A stretch of DNA of 35,329 bases from contig NZ_JAGQTN010000055.1 in NCBI RefSeq assembly GCF_020438995.1, positions 1 to 35,329 on the forward strand. Reading direction: 5' to 3'. The notes below the pieces were generated by a model. That model saw only the letters and a program-made list of their open reading frames with translations, was not told the DNA's origin and searched no databases. The translations under genes were made by a program, and so were the position numbers. The DNA is from Gordonia sp. (in: high G+C Gram-positive bacteria). GTDB taxonomy: Bacteria > Actinomycetota > Actinomycetes > Mycobacteriales > Mycobacteriaceae. Shown here piece after piece: positions 1 through 8,800 of this stretch (its first letter is position 1; every line of letters begins with the position of its first letter).

Positions 1-240
1 GAACCGACGGTGCCGCAAGCCATTTCACGGGCACGTCGACGGCTGCGCCGGGGCGGAAAGCTCGTGGTCGCCAGCTACCTGCTGGCGCCGGGCCTGTTCC
101 ACTCCCGCCTTTTCTCGATGGACGTCGGCGCCGTCGCCGAACCCCTCGGTGCCGACCCCCGCATCTGCGACCTCATCGTCACCCGCATGCGCGCCGCCGT
201 CAGCCCCTACCGCCGCCCCGCCGCCGTCACCTGGCGCTGA
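1..240 (+). CDS. Sirohydrochlorin chelatase-like protein (CbiX family), C-terminal fragment
   Basis: The reading frame is open from base 1 to a TGA at 238-240; the start lies outside the window. The 79 residues contain a stretch reading LVVASYLLAPGLFHSRL and then AEPLGADPRICDLIVTRM. This matches the last part of CbiX/SirB-type chelatases, where a beta strand is followed by a 'YLLAPG.F' segment and a closing helix. The family inserts Fe2+ or Co2+ into sirohydrochlorin for siroheme or cobalamin synthesis in the cytoplasm. The catalytic histidines of the N-terminal half are not in view, so activity cannot be judged. It converges on the minus-strand ATL gene across a hairpin at 248-288. The family assignment is likely; the exact metal is unknown. 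Confidence 0.7.
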   Translation, partial: EPTVPQAISRARRRLRRGGKLVVASYLLAPGLFHSRLFSMDVGAVAEPLGADPRICDLIVTRMRAAVSPYRRPAAVTWR

Positions 241-247
241 AGCTGAT

Positions 248-288
248 ACTCCGCGTTTTGTCGCGCTGAGCGACACAAATTGCGGAGT
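248..288. terminator. Hairpin between convergent genes, probable bidirectional terminator
   Basis: ACTCCGC (248-254) pairs with GCGGAGT (282-288). Inside it, TGTCGC (259-264) pairs with GCGACA (270-275) around a GCTGA loop. The arms between these carry short T and A runs. It occupies the whole gap between two convergent stop codons (240 and 299), which is the usual place for a shared terminator. There is no long T tract on either side, so efficiency is uncertain. Confidence 0.55.
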
Positions 289-298
289 TTCGGGTCGT

Positions 299-658
299 TC
301 ACGTCGCCTCCTCCGATCCGAAGAATCCTTTGACGTCGGTCACGGACCGCGGTGCGTCGATTGCCGGCAGCCAGCGGCAGTCGCTCATGTGGATGCGGCC
401 GTCGGTGATGGGGACGCCCTCCTCACGGAGGCGATCGAGTTGACGGGTCTCCAGGTGGGCGGCGGGGCGGCCATTTGCGGGGACCACCCGGTGCCAGGGG
501 AGGTCGGCGGAGTCGGTGCGCATGATCCAGCCGACGATCCGCGGGGACGACAGGCCGACGGCGGTGGCGAGGTCACCGTACGTGGTGACCTGGCCCTCGG
601 GGATCGCGGCGACCAGCGCCCGGACCGCTTCGATCTCGTCGTCGGAAACCGTCGCCAT
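299..658 (-). CDS. Alkyltransferase-like protein (ATL, MGMT-fold, no acceptor cysteine)
   Basis: A 119-residue protein with the DNA-binding domain fold of O6-alkylguanine-DNA alkyltransferase (IPEGQVTTYGDLA near residue 19, VGLSSPRIVGWIMR near 34). Where true alkyltransferases have the acceptor motif PCHRV, this protein reads PWHRVV (about residues 54-59). Replacement of the cysteine by tryptophan is the hallmark of ATL proteins. These flip and bind O6-alkylguanine without repairing it and hand the lesion to nucleotide excision repair. The ATG at 656-658 lies 4 bp after the stop of the hydrolase gene, so the two probably form a minus-strand operon. The same pair flanks adnAB in mycobacteria. 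Confidence 0.85.
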   Translation of the reverse strand: MATVSDDEIEAVRALVAAIPEGQVTTYGDLATAVGLSSPRIVGWIMRTDSADLPWHRVVPANGRPAAHLETRQLDRLREEGVPITDGRIHMSDCRWLPAIDAPRSVTDVKGFFGSEEAT

Positions 659-662
659 CGCC

Positions 663-1460
663 CTATCCGATCGCCTTGCGGATCAGGCCGGCCACCAGCT
701 CCGGTTCCAGGAACGGCACCATGTGTTCGCAATCGGCGTGCAGCACAGTCACATCCGGGCCGCAGTCGGCGATGAATTGCTCGCTGATGAACGGAGGATC
801 GACGCGGTCGGCGACGACGATCGTCGTCGGGATTCCCGCAGGCGGGGTGACGGCGGGGCGGGCCATCTCGCTCCATGCCGTCGCCGCGGCGGGCGCGCTG
901 ACCCGCCACTGCACCCGCCCGGCGGCATTCGGCACCAGATGGGTCGCGATCTCGTAATCGAGGATGTGGTCGGGTACCAGCGCCCAGCCCTCCGCACGCT
1001 TGGCCGACCGTGCGGCATCGGCATCGGCGTAATCCCAATGTTCCAGACCCAGCGTGGCCACCTCCAGCGCCCGTTGCGGGTCGAGTCCCTGGGCCGGGTC
1101 GAGCGCGATGACCGCGCGCACCCGCACCGCCGACGATGCGAGCCGGTGCGCCAGACGCATCGCCAGCGCGCCGCCGAACGAATGCCCCACAATGACAAGT
1201 TCGGACGGATTCTCAGTTGCCACAACATCTTCGAGTCCGTCGAGGTTGGTGTCGAACGACCACGGTGGCGTCCACGGCGACTGTCCGTGCCCGCGCAGAT
1301 CCGGCGCGAGGAAGCGGACCTCCGGCAGGTCGGCAGCCAGGAACCGCCAGCGGTTACCGTGCCCGGTCAGCCCGTGAATCGCCAGAACCGTGGGAGTGCC
1401 GGCGGGCAAGTCGTTGCGGGCCGGGCCGAAAGTGTGGGTGAACAACGTCATGCGCGCCAT
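663..1460 (-). CDS. Alpha/beta-fold hydrolase (LipV-like position)
   Basis: 265 residues with the alpha/beta hydrolase signature. There is an oxyanion-hole HG near residue 29 (AIHGLTGHGNRW), a nucleophile elbow GHSFGG near residue 92 with serine as nucleophile, and a late histidine in DCEHMVPF near residue 245. An acidic residue in VADRVDPP near 220 could complete the triad. There is no signal peptide, so it is probably cytoplasmic. Substrate is unknown; the family includes esterases, lipases and epoxide hydrolases. It is divergent from adnA with only about 56 bp between starts, so the two promoters must overlap. In mycobacteria the same slot holds lipV. ATG at 1451 is an alternative start three codons in. 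Confidence 0.8.
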   Translation of the reverse strand: MARMTLFTHTFGPARNDLPAGTPTVLAIHGLTGHGNRWRFLAADLPEVRFLAPDLRGHGQSPWTPPWSFDTNLDGLEDVVATENPSELVIVGHSFGGALAMRLAHRLASSAVRVRAVIALDPAQGLDPQRALEVATLGLEHWDYADADAARSAKRAEGWALVPDHILDYEIATHLVPNAAGRVQWRVSAPAAATAWSEMARPAVTPPAGIPTTIVVADRVDPPFISEQFIADCGPDVTVLHADCEHMVPFLEPELVAGLIRKAIG

Positions 1461-1516
1461 TATCGTCGGGAACCGGGCGCGATGCGGTGTCGGTACCTCG
1501 TGATTGCATAGGGATC

Positions 1517-4500
1517 ATGTCCCGACGGCCAGAACCACGCAATCAGCCTGTGCGGGGTACGGCTCTGCGCGCCCGGCTGGTTGCCGCGCACGGTGCGGCG
1601 GGCATTGAGCGGGAGTGGCCGTCGCAGGTGCGCAAGGTCATCGACGACGTGCAGCGATCGCCCGACGCGCGGGCGTGGCGGCCGTATCGGGTGCATGGCG
1701 GACCCGGGACCGGGAAGACGGCGCTGGTTGTCGACGCCGCCGTCGCCCGGCTGTCCACAGCGGGTGTCGATCCGGAGTCGGTGCTGGTGATCGCGCCCAG
1801 TCGGCGGGCGTCGATCGCGTTGCGGGAGGAGATCACGCGGAGGGTGCTTGCCCGTATCGACGGGTTCGGGGGTGCGTTGCGGGAACCGCTGGTGCGGACG
1901 GTGCACTCGTATGCGTTCGCGATCCTGCGCCTTCAGGCCGCTGCGCACGGCAATCCGCCGCCCCGGCTCATCACCGGGTCCGAACAGGACGTCGTCCTGC
2001 GTGAGCTGCTTGCCGGCGATATCGAGGACGGCGCCGACTACTGGCCCAAGCATCTGCGGCCGGCGCTGGGGACCGACGGTTTTGCCCAGGCGTTGCGGGA
2101 TCTGCTGATGCGGGCCGCAGAACGTGGGGCGGGCCCCGACGAGCTTATGGCGTTGGGGCGCAAGCACAAACGTCCCGAGTGGGTGGCCGCCGGACGGGCA
2201 TACGAGCAGTACGAGCAGACGATGCTGTTGCGCGGGAGCGTCGGTCTGTCGACCCCGGGTGCGTCCGCGCCGGCCGTTGACGCCGCGGAACTCGTCGGGT
2301 CGGCGCTGTCGGCGTTCGCCACCGACCCGGACCTGCTCACCGCACAGCGGCGCCGCATCCGGCACCTCATCGTCGACGACGCCCAGCACCTCGACCCGCA
2401 GGCCGCGTACCTGCTCAAACTGGTCGGTACCGGCACCGCATCCACGATCATCACCGCCGACACCGATCAGTCGGTATTCGGATTCCGCGGCGCCAGTCCG
2501 GTTTTCGCCGACGGACTCGCCGAACCGGGCAGTGACCACGACGTCGTCCTCACCGACGACATGCGGTCGCGTCCCGAGGTCAACCACGTCGGCCGCCTCC
2601 TGGCCCGTCGTCTGCCCGGCGCCCGCCCCCACCCATACCCTGAACCGTTGGGAGCCGGGGCTCACCGGACCCTTCGAGACGCCTCCGCTAGCGCTCCGGC
2701 TCCTCAGGGATCAAGAGGTGTGGATGCCTCCGCTGGTGCTGTGGTTCGTCAGGGGTCGAGGGGTGTGGATGCCTCTGCTGGTGCTGTGGTTCGTCAGGGG
2801 TCGAGGGGTGTGGACGAGGGCGAAGTCACGGAAGCGCGACCAGACATCTTGATCCCTGAGGCCGAAGCGACGCAGGAGCGAGGGTCACGAAGGGTCCGGC
2901 GACTCGAGGCACCTGACGCAACCCCATCGAAGGCTTCGGCCTCGGTGCGGGTATTCAGTTCGGCGGCAAAGGAAGCCACCGCCGTCGCCGATCTGCTGCG
3001 CCGGGCGCATCTGTTCGAGGGGGTGCCGTGGTCTCAGATGGCGGTGATCGTGCGGTCGGTGTCGCTGTCGTTGCCGGCGTTGCGACGGGCATTCCGGTCC
3101 GCGGGGGTACCGCTGCTCACTCAGACCTCCGATCTTCCGCTCCACCGTCAGCGTGCGGTTCTCGGGCTGCTACTGGTACTGCGGGCCGTCGCCGCACGCG
3201 ACGATCCGGGGGACCCTGAGTTGTTCGGGATCGACCACACCGTCGACCTGATCACCGGGGTGATCGGTGGTGCCGATCCGGGGGCGATGCGCAGGCTGCG
3301 GCGAGGAATCCGGCGTTACGACGAGGCACATCCGGCGGAGGTCGCGCCAGACGGGGACACGCCTGATTCCCTGGTGTCGTTGCGCGCGGCGATTCTCGAC
3401 GACGCTGTCGCCGATCGCTATGCGAAAGCCTTGTCCGACACCGAACTCGCACCGCTGAACCGGGTCCGGAAGGTCGTCGGCGCGGGGTCGAAGGCACATG
3501 ACGCGGGGCGGGATCTGGAACTCATACTGTGGGCGTCCTGGCAGGCAACCGGACACGACAGGCGCTGGGCGGCAACGGCATTACGTGGTGGTCCGATCGG
3601 CGAGCAGGCCGACCGCGATCTGGACGCCGTGATCGCGATGTTCGAGGCGGCCGGAACGTTCACCGACAATCTGCCCACCGCGGGCCCGGCCGCCTTCGTC
3701 CACTACCTGACGCAGCTGCAGATTCCCGGCGACAGCCGTACCCAGCGCGTCACCGCCGAGTCGGTGGCGGTGATCTCGGCGCATGCCGCGGTGGGCCGCG
3801 AATGGGAGGTCGTCGCTGTCGCCGGCGTCGCCGACGGGCTGTGGCCGTCGTTGCGCAGCCGGGGCAGCGTCCTGGCCACCGGGCCGCTCGTCGACCTGCT
3901 CGACGGCGTGCACCCCGACGCTGTCGACACCCTGGCCCGCGGGTCGGTGGCGCTGGCCGACGAACGCAGGCTGCTGCTGGTGGCATGTAGCCGGGCGCGG
4001 CGCACCCTGATGATCTCGGCCGTCGACGACGGCGACACGTCGACGCCGTCCCGGTTCCTGCTGGAGATCGCCGATTCACTCGGTCTCGGTGACGCGTCCG
4101 ATCTTCCGGGTGATGAGATTCCGACAGCGGACATCCCTCTCGATCCGGGTGTCGAGCGGGTGCTTTCGCTGCCGTCGCTGGTGGCCACGCTGCGCAGCGC
4201 TATCGTCACGGAAACCGAAGGTGCCCAACTAGATACGGTACGGCGGGCCGATGCGGCGGCGGCATTGCTGGCCGAACTCGCCGACGCCGACGTCCCGGGG
4301 GCCCATCCGCGGGACTGGTACGGACTGGCCGGCCCGAGCACCGACGTCGCGCTATGGTCACCCGAGAACGGTCCGGTGGTGTTGTCGCCGTCGACGACCG
4401 AAACCCTGTCGCTGTGCTCACTGCGGTGGCTGCTCGAACGCCACGGCGGCCGGGACGGCGATCAGGCGCCCGCGGTCACCGGAACACTGGTGCACACGTT

Positions 4501-5209
4501 GGTGCAGGCCACCGCGGGAAAGATCGACCCGGCCGAGGTCACCGCCGCGCTGCGGGAGGTATGGGATCGGGTCGATACGGGCGCGGCGTGGTTCTCTCGG
4601 CGCGAACTCGAACGTGCCGAGGCTATGCTCGTCAATTTTCGTGAGTGGCTGCGGGTTTCACGAACCGATCTCACCGAGTTCGGGGTGGAGGCCGACATCG
4701 ACGCCGTCCTGCCGCCGGAGAACAGTGACGGGGAGAGCGGCGCGGGGGAGAACGGCGATCGCGACGATCCCGCGGTGAAGCTCCGCGGCCGTATCGACAG
4801 ACTCGAACTCGACCACAAGGACCGGCCGGTGGTGATCGACGTGAAGACCGGCAAGACCCCGATCTCCAAGGCCGACGCACAGGATCATGCTCAGCTCGCC
4901 ACGTATCAGGTGGCACTCAAACTCGGCGGCATCCCCGGTGCCGGCGGTGACAACAGCGCAGGGGGTGAGACCGGTGGGGGACGGCTGGTGTACGTGTCCA
5001 CCGAGAATCGCAGCACCGGTGCTGCCGAACGTGTCCAGGACCCACCCGATGCCGCGACGATGGGTGAATGGATCACGTTGATACGCAAGGCCGCCCGCGC
5101 GTCGATCGGCCCCGGGTACGCCGCCACCCCCAATCCGGGCTGCCCGCACTGCCCGGTTACCACCAGTTGTCCCGCCCATCTCCAGGGCAGGACGGTCCTG
5201 GATGATTAG
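1517..5209 (+). CDS. adnA: AdnA subunit of the AdnAB DSB-resecting helicase-nuclease
   Basis: 1230 residues from the ATG at 1517. GTG at 1487 is an in-frame alternative but leaves only 26 bp to the divergent gene. It is a UvrD-like SF1 motor with Walker A GGPGTGKT (61-68), a variant Walker B VDDAQ (about 286-290), and TDQSVFGFRG and DDMRSRP motifs after it. A RecB/AddB-type nuclease domain ends the protein with VVIDVKTGK (D about 1108, K about 1110). Cys967 together with C1209-x2-C1212-x5-C1218 gives the AddB-style Fe-S cluster pattern. AdnA and AdnB form the mycobacterial heterodimer that unwinds and resects double-strand breaks. Oddity: residues about 384-461 are a repeat-derived low-complexity insertion in the linker after motif IV. 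The downstream adnB is translationally linked through a small ORF. DDAQ instead of DExQ is compatible with AdnA being the weaker motor, which is inference. Confidence 0.92.
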   Translation: MSRRPEPRNQPVRGTALRARLVAAHGAAGIEREWPSQVRKVIDDVQRSPDARAWRPYRVHGGPGTGKTALVVDAAVARLSTAGVDPESVLVIAPSRRASIALREEITRRVLARIDGFGGALREPLVRTVHSYAFAILRLQAAAHGNPPPRLITGSEQDVVLRELLAGDIEDGADYWPKHLRPALGTDGFAQALRDLLMRAAERGAGPDELMALGRKHKRPEWVAAGRAYEQYEQTMLLRGSVGLSTPGASAPAVDAAELVGSALSAFATDPDLLTAQRRRIRHLIVDDAQHLDPQAAYLLKLVGTGTASTIITADTDQSVFGFRGASPVFADGLAEPGSDHDVVLTDDMRSRPEVNHVGRLLARRLPGARPHPYPEPLGAGAHRTLRDASASAPAPQGSRGVDASAGAVVRQGSRGVDASAGAVVRQGSRGVDEGEVTEARPDILIPEAEATQERGSRRVRRLEAPDATPSKASASVRVFSSAAKEATAVADLLRRAHLFEGVPWSQMAVIVRSVSLSLPALRRAFRSAGVPLLTQTSDLPLHRQRAVLGLLLVLRAVAARDDPGDPELFGIDHTVDLITGVIGGADPGAMRRLRRGIRRYDEAHPAEVAPDGDTPDSLVSLRAAILDDAVADRYAKALSDTELAPLNRVRKVVGAGSKAHDAGRDLELILWASWQATGHDRRWAATALRGGPIGEQADRDLDAVIAMFEAAGTFTDNLPTAGPAAFVHYLTQLQIPGDSRTQRVTAESVAVISAHAAVGREWEVVAVAGVADGLWPSLRSRGSVLATGPLVDLLDGVHPDAVDTLARGSVALADERRLLLVACSRARRTLMISAVDDGDTSTPSRFLLEIADSLGLGDASDLPGDEIPTADIPLDPGVERVLSLPSLVATLRSAIVTETEGAQLDTVRRADAAAALLAELADADVPGAHPRDWYGLAGPSTDVALWSPENGPVVLSPSTTETLSLCSLRWLLERHGGRDGDQAPAVTGTLVHTLVQATAGKIDPAEVTAALREVWDRVDTGAAWFSRRELERAEAMLVNFREWLRVSRTDLTEFGVEADIDAVLPPENSDGESGAGENGDRDDPAVKLRGRIDRLELDHKDRPVVIDVKTGKTPISKADAQDHAQLATYQVALKLGGIPGAGGDNSAGGETGGGRLVYVSTENRSTGAAERVQDPPDAATMGEWITLIRKAARASIGPGYAATPNPGCPHCPVTTSCPAHLQGRTVLDD
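2667..2897. repeat. Dispersed-repeat-like element with inverted ends, inserted in frame in adnA
   Basis: The left arm (2667-2714) begins GGACCCTTCGAGACG and ends CTCAGGGATCAA. The right arm (2849-2897), read on the other strand, begins GGACCCTTCGTGACC and also ends CTCAGGGATCAA. The arms are therefore inverted copies with identical ends and diverged middles, enclosing a 45-bp tandem repeat. The reading frame stays open throughout and encodes a Ser/Ala/Gly/Arg-rich linker. Similar 'CCCTTCGAGACGC...GCTCCTCAGGG' sequences are, from memory, common dispersed repeats in Gordonia-type genomes. No transposase is present. Confidence 0.75.
2678..2812 (+). repeat. Three 45-bp tandem units inside adnA
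   Basis: Units at 2678-2722, 2723-2767 and 2768-2812 encode DASASAPAPQGSRGV and then twice DASAGAVVRQGSRGV. Units 2 and 3 are nearly identical at DNA level, differing at one synonymous site in the serine codon (tcc/tct). Unit 1 overlaps the left inverted arm and is more diverged, so the array probably grew out of that arm. Because 45 is a multiple of 3, copy-number changes would not break the frame. Confidence 0.9.
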
Positions 5210-5285
5210 CGCGAAGTCGCTGTCCGCGGCACTCGAAAACGGAGTGGGCCGATGATAAGCGCGAAGTCATTGGCCGCCGCTCTCG
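5201..5285 (+). repeat. Direct duplication of the adnB translation start
   Basis: Copy 1 (5201-5235) and copy 2 (5251-5285) match at 29 of 35 positions, offset by exactly 50 bp. Both begin GATGAT and then AAGCGCGAAGTC or TAGCGCGAAGTC. Copy 2 is the true adnB start (MISAKSLAAALGL). Copy 1 reads MISAKSLSAAL. Because 50 is not a multiple of 3, copy 1 is out of frame with adnB. Confidence 0.85.
5202..5255 (+). CDS. 17-codon ORF bridging adnA and adnB
   Basis: ATG at 5202 overlaps the adnA stop TAG (5207-5209). The ORF reads MISAKSLSAALENGVGR, and its TGA (5253-5255) overlaps the adnB ATG (5252-5254) as ATGA. It has an upstream GCAGGA purine stretch. It comes from the duplicated adnB start. If translated, it would pass ribosomes from adnA to adnB by termination-reinitiation. 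A separate peptide function is not implied. Translation is inferred from the overlaps only. Confidence 0.45.
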   Translation: MISAKSLSAALENGVGR

Positions 5286-8200
5286 GCCTGCCGTCGCCGA
5301 CGGACGAGCAGGTCGCCGTCATCGAGGCACCGATGGAACCGGTGCTGGTGGTGGCGGGAGCGGGTGCGGGCAAAACGGAGACGATGGCCTCGCGGGTGGT
5401 GTGGCTGGTGGCCAATCAGCTGGCCGGTCCGGAGGAGATTCTTGGTCTGACGTTCACCCGCAAGGCGGCCAGTGAGCTGGGGGCGCGGATCCGGCGCAGA
5501 TTGTCGATGCTGGCCGGGTCGCCGGCGTTGCGCACCTGGGATCCCGGTGGCACGCTGGCGGCCCGGTTGCGCAGCTCCGACCCCGAGGTGAGCACCTATC
5601 ACGCGTATGCGGGCAGGCTGATCGCCGACTACGGACTGTTGTTGCCGGTGGAACCGTCCTCGACGCTGTTGTCGGAGACCGAACTGTGGCAGTTGGCGTT
5701 CTCGGTGGTGTCGAACTGGACGGGTGAGCTCGTCACCGACAAGACCCCGGCGTCGGTGACCGAGGCGGTGCTGTCGCTGTATTCGGAACTGGCCGAACAC
5801 CTGGTGGACGTGTCGGCGCTGGAGACCGCCGGCGACACCCTGTACGGGCTGATCGACACCCTCCCGAAGGGGCCGCGTCAGCGCGCCGAGCCGAGTCAGG
5901 CGCTGCGCAAGATCCAGACGGTGATCGACGAGCGCCGGCAACTGGTGCCGCTGGTAGTGGCGCTGGGCGACGAGATGCGCAGGCAGTCGGCACTGGATTT
6001 CGGGTCGCAGATGTCGATGGCGGCGCGGCTGGTGTCCGGACATCCGGAGGTCGCCGACTCCGAACGGGCGTCGGTGCGGGCGGTGCTGCTCGATGAGTAC
6101 CAAGACACCGGACATTCGCAGCGAATCCTGTTGTCCTCGTTGTTCGGCCGTCGCACAGAACGTGCGGCGGCGTCGGTCGCGGTCACCGCGGTGGGTGATC
6201 CGATCCAGTCGATCTACGGTTGGCGCGGCGCATCGGCCGCCAATCTGCCCCGGTTCACCAGGGACTTCCGATGGTCGGACGGCTCGGAGGCGCGGCGGCT
6301 GGAATTGCTGACGAGCTGGCGTAACAGCCGGACCGCCCTGAAGCTGGCCAACGAGACGTCGGAGGAGTTGCGCCGCAGAGGTATTCCGGTGAGCGTGCTG
6401 CGCCCCCGGGACGGCGCGCCCGCCGGGGTCGCGCGACTGGCTTTGTGCGACAACGTCGTCGACGAACGCGAGTGGGTGGCCGACCGCATCGAGGACCGGT
6501 ACCGGGCGGCGGAACAGGCCGGGCAGGCACCGCCGACGGCCGCGATTCTGGTGCGCCGCAACGAGGATTCGGCGCCGCTGGCCGCCGCGCTCGCCGCCCG
6601 CGGTATCCCCGCGGAAGTGGTGGGTATCGGTGGGCTGCTGCATGTTCCGGAGGTCGCCGACATCGTCGCGATGCTGCGGCTGGTGGCCGATCCGCTTGCC
6701 GGGTCGGCGGCGATGCGGCTGTTGACCGGTCCGCGTTGGCAGTTGGGCGCCAAGGACATCGACGCGCTGTGGCGCCGTGCCCGGGAACTCGCGGTGGCCG
6801 CCGGCTACGGGTCGTCGGGTGCGGTGGACAGTCGCGAGGAACTCGACAAAGCGCTGGATGCGGTGCTGCCCACCGACATGATCGATCAGGCCGGGATCGG
6901 TGACGCGCTGGTGGACCCGGGTGCCCCGGAGCGCTACAGCCCGGACGGCTTCGCCCGGATCCGGGCGTTCGGTGGGCAATTGGAGTCGTTGCGCCGCAGG
7001 ATCGGTCAGCCGCTGACGGAACTGGTGGCCGACGTCGAGATCGCGACCGGGGTATCGGTGGAGGCGCAGATCCAGGCCCGGCGGATGCGCGGAATCGTCA
7101 CCGGCCGTGAGCAACTCGACGCATTCGCCGAATACGTCTCGCGGTTCGCCGACCGTCCCGGCGCCAACCTTCCCGGTCTGCTGTCGTTTCTGGAAGCGGC
7201 CCAATCCATCGAAAAGGGTTTGGAGCCAGGGCATGTGGAGGTTGCCGAGCATCGGGTACAGATCCTGACCGTGCACGCCGCCAAAGGGCTCGAATGGGAT
7301 GTGGTGGCGGTGGTACACCTGTGCGAGCGGATCTTCCCGGGTGGTAAGGCCGATTCGACGTGGCTGGGCAGCGCGCGGGAACTGCCGGCGGAGCTGCGCG
7401 GCGACCTGGCCGATGCGCACCCGAAAGATTCTGCATCAGAAGGGTTTCCACGGTGCGATGTGTCGGGCGCGGGTGACCGGAAAGAACTGGAGAGCATCCT
7501 CACCGAACACAAGGACGCGATCAAGGAGCGTCGCCTGGAGGAGGACCGCAGGCTGCTGTACGTGGCGCTGACTCGGGCCAAGGACGAGCTGCTGGTGTCC
7601 GCGCACCACTGGTCCGAGGGTGATGAGAAGCCGCGCGGGCCGTCGGTGTTCTTCGACGAGCTCCTCGAGATCACCCGCTCGGCGCTGACCGATCCTTCGG
7701 CTGATTCCGAAGGGCTGCATGCGGATCCGATCGCAGACGCGCCCGACGACGGTGCAACCAACCCGCTGGCCGAACTGGACACCTCCCGACCGTGGCCGCA
7801 CGATCCGCTCGACGGACGACGAGATGTGATGCGGGCCGCCGCCGACAAGGTACTCGTCGCGCTTGATCACCGGGAGGCATCCGGCCTGTTCGACTCGCCC
7901 CCCAGCCTTCCGCGAACAGCCAAGCGTGGCAACAGAAAACGGAAACCGGCCGAACCCATCCAGGTCGTTCCTGACCTGGATGACCCGGAGATCGCGGCCT
8001 GGCGCGCCGAAGCGGATGCGTTGCTCGCCGAACTGCGCGGCGCCAACCAGGCACTCATCGAGGTCGAACTGCCGGCACATCTGTCGGTGAGTCAGCTCGT
8101 CGAGCTTGACACCGACGAGCAGACCTTCGCCCAGCGACTGCGCCGGCCGACCCCGTTCCCGCCGAATCCGACCGCCCGGCGCGGTACCGCCTTCCACGCC

Positions 8201-8653
8201 TGGGTGGAACGCTGGTTCGGTGCCACCAGGCTGCTGGACATCGATGAGTTGCCCGGCGCCGCCGACGCCACCGCGAGCCCGGACGCCGACCTCGACGCGC
8301 TGCGTGATCGGTTCCTGTCGTCGCGGTGGGCCCAGCGCACACCGAGCGAGGTGGAGGTGCCGTTCGAGACCGTCATCGGCGCGACGGTGATCCGCGGCCG
8401 CATCGACGCGGTGTTCGCCGAATCCGAGGGGCGCTGGCTGGTGGTGGACTGGAAGACCGGGGCGGTGCCGGAACCAGCGAAACGGACATCGCTGATCGTG
8501 CAGCTCGCGGCCTACCGCATCGCGTGGGCGCAGCTGGCCGGGGTGCCGGTCGAGAAGGTGCGGGCCGCGTTCCACTACGTGCGGTCGGGTGAAACGCTCG
8601 AACCCGACGATCTGCCGGACCGGGATGCGCTGGCCGCGCTGCTGGCCAAGTAG
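5252..8653 (+). CDS. adnB: AdnB subunit of the AdnAB DSB-resecting helicase-nuclease
   Basis: 1133 residues. Start ATG 5252 is preceded by GGAG (5241-5244) at 7 nt. SF1A motor: Q-motif region TDEQVAVIEAP, Walker A AGAGAGKT (35-42), TFTRKAASEL, Walker B LLDEYQDT (D281 E282), [26 protein letters not shown] and LLYVALTRAKDELL. The C-terminal RecB-family nuclease has RGRIDAVF followed by VVDWKTG (D about 1066, K about 1068) and QLAAYRIAW. AdnB is the lead motor of the AdnAB complex that processes double-strand breaks. It lacks the cysteine cluster found in AdnA, as in the mycobacterial pair. Full-length, with all motor and nuclease residues present. Confidence 0.95.
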   Translation: MISAKSLAAALGLPSPTDEQVAVIEAPMEPVLVVAGAGAGKTETMASRVVWLVANQLAGPEEILGLTFTRKAASELGARIRRRLSMLAGSPALRTWDPGGTLAARLRSSDPEVSTYHAYAGRLIADYGLLLPVEPSSTLLSETELWQLAFSVVSNWTGELVTDKTPASVTEAVLSLYSELAEHLVDVSALETAGDTLYGLIDTLPKGPRQRAEPSQALRKIQTVIDERRQLVPLVVALGDEMRRQSALDFGSQMSMAARLVSGHPEVADSERASVRAVLLDEYQDTGHSQRILLSSLFGRRTERAAASVAVTAVGDPIQSIYGWRGASAANLPRFTRDFRWSDGSEARRLELLTSWRNSRTALKLANETSEELRRRGIPVSVLRPRDGAPAGVARLALCDNVVDEREWVADRIEDRYRAAEQAGQAPPTAAILVRRNEDSAPLAAALAARGIPAEVVGIGGLLHVPEVADIVAMLRLVADPLAGSAAMRLLTGPRWQLGAKDIDALWRRARELAVAAGYGSSGAVDSREELDKALDAVLPTDMIDQAGIGDALVDPGAPERYSPDGFARIRAFGGQLESLRRRIGQPLTELVADVEIATGVSVEAQIQARRMRGIVTGREQLDAFAEYVSRFADRPGANLPGLLSFLEAAQSIEKGLEPGHVEVAEHRVQILTVHAAKGLEWDVVAVVHLCERIFPGGKADSTWLGSARELPAELRGDLADAHPKDSASEGFPRCDVSGAGDRKELESILTEHKDAIKERRLEEDRRLLYVALTRAKDELLVSAHHWSEGDEKPRGPSVFFDELLEITRSALTDPSADSEGLHADPIADAPDDGATNPLAELDTSRPWPHDPLDGRRDVMRAAADKVLVALDHREASGLFDSPPSLPRTAKRGNRKRKPAEPIQVVPDLDDPEIAAWRAEADALLAELRGANQALIEVELPAHLSVSQLVELDTDEQTFAQRLRRPTPFPPNPTARRGTAFHAWVERWFGATRLLDIDELPGAADATASPDADLDALRDRFLSSRWAQRTPSEVEVPFETVIGATVIRGRIDAVFAESEGRWLVVDWKTGAVPEPAKRTSLIVQLAAYRIAWAQLAGVPVEKVRAAFHYVRSGETLEPDDLPDRDALAALLAK

Positions 8654-8681
8654 CCAGGGCAGCCAGTCGCGCCCGGCCTGC

Positions 8682-8709
8682 TTGCGAAACCGCCGGAGGG
8701 TACTAGATT
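8682..8709 (+). promoter_or_regulatory. Predicted promoter for the potassium channel operon
   Basis: TTGCGA (8682-8687), a 16-nt spacer and TAGATT (8704-8709, fits actinobacterial TANNNT) lie just after the adnB stop and about 90 bp before the channel start. Prediction by eye only. Confidence 0.45.
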
Positions 8710-8800
8710 CAAGGTCTTGTGAGGCATAGACCGCGGGCGACGCACGACCGGGGGCCGTTCGCGCCCCGGGAGGACTCGCTCCTGACCGTCGGGCGCCGTT

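Noticed and set aside
1460-2665. Long minus-strand frames opposite adnA and adnB
   Set aside because: Shadows caused by high third-position GC; no start sites with ribosome binding sequences and arginine-rich junk composition.
2667-2897. An insertion sequence in adnA
   Set aside because: No transposase and no target-site duplication is visible; the frame stays open, so a small non-autonomous repeat fits better.
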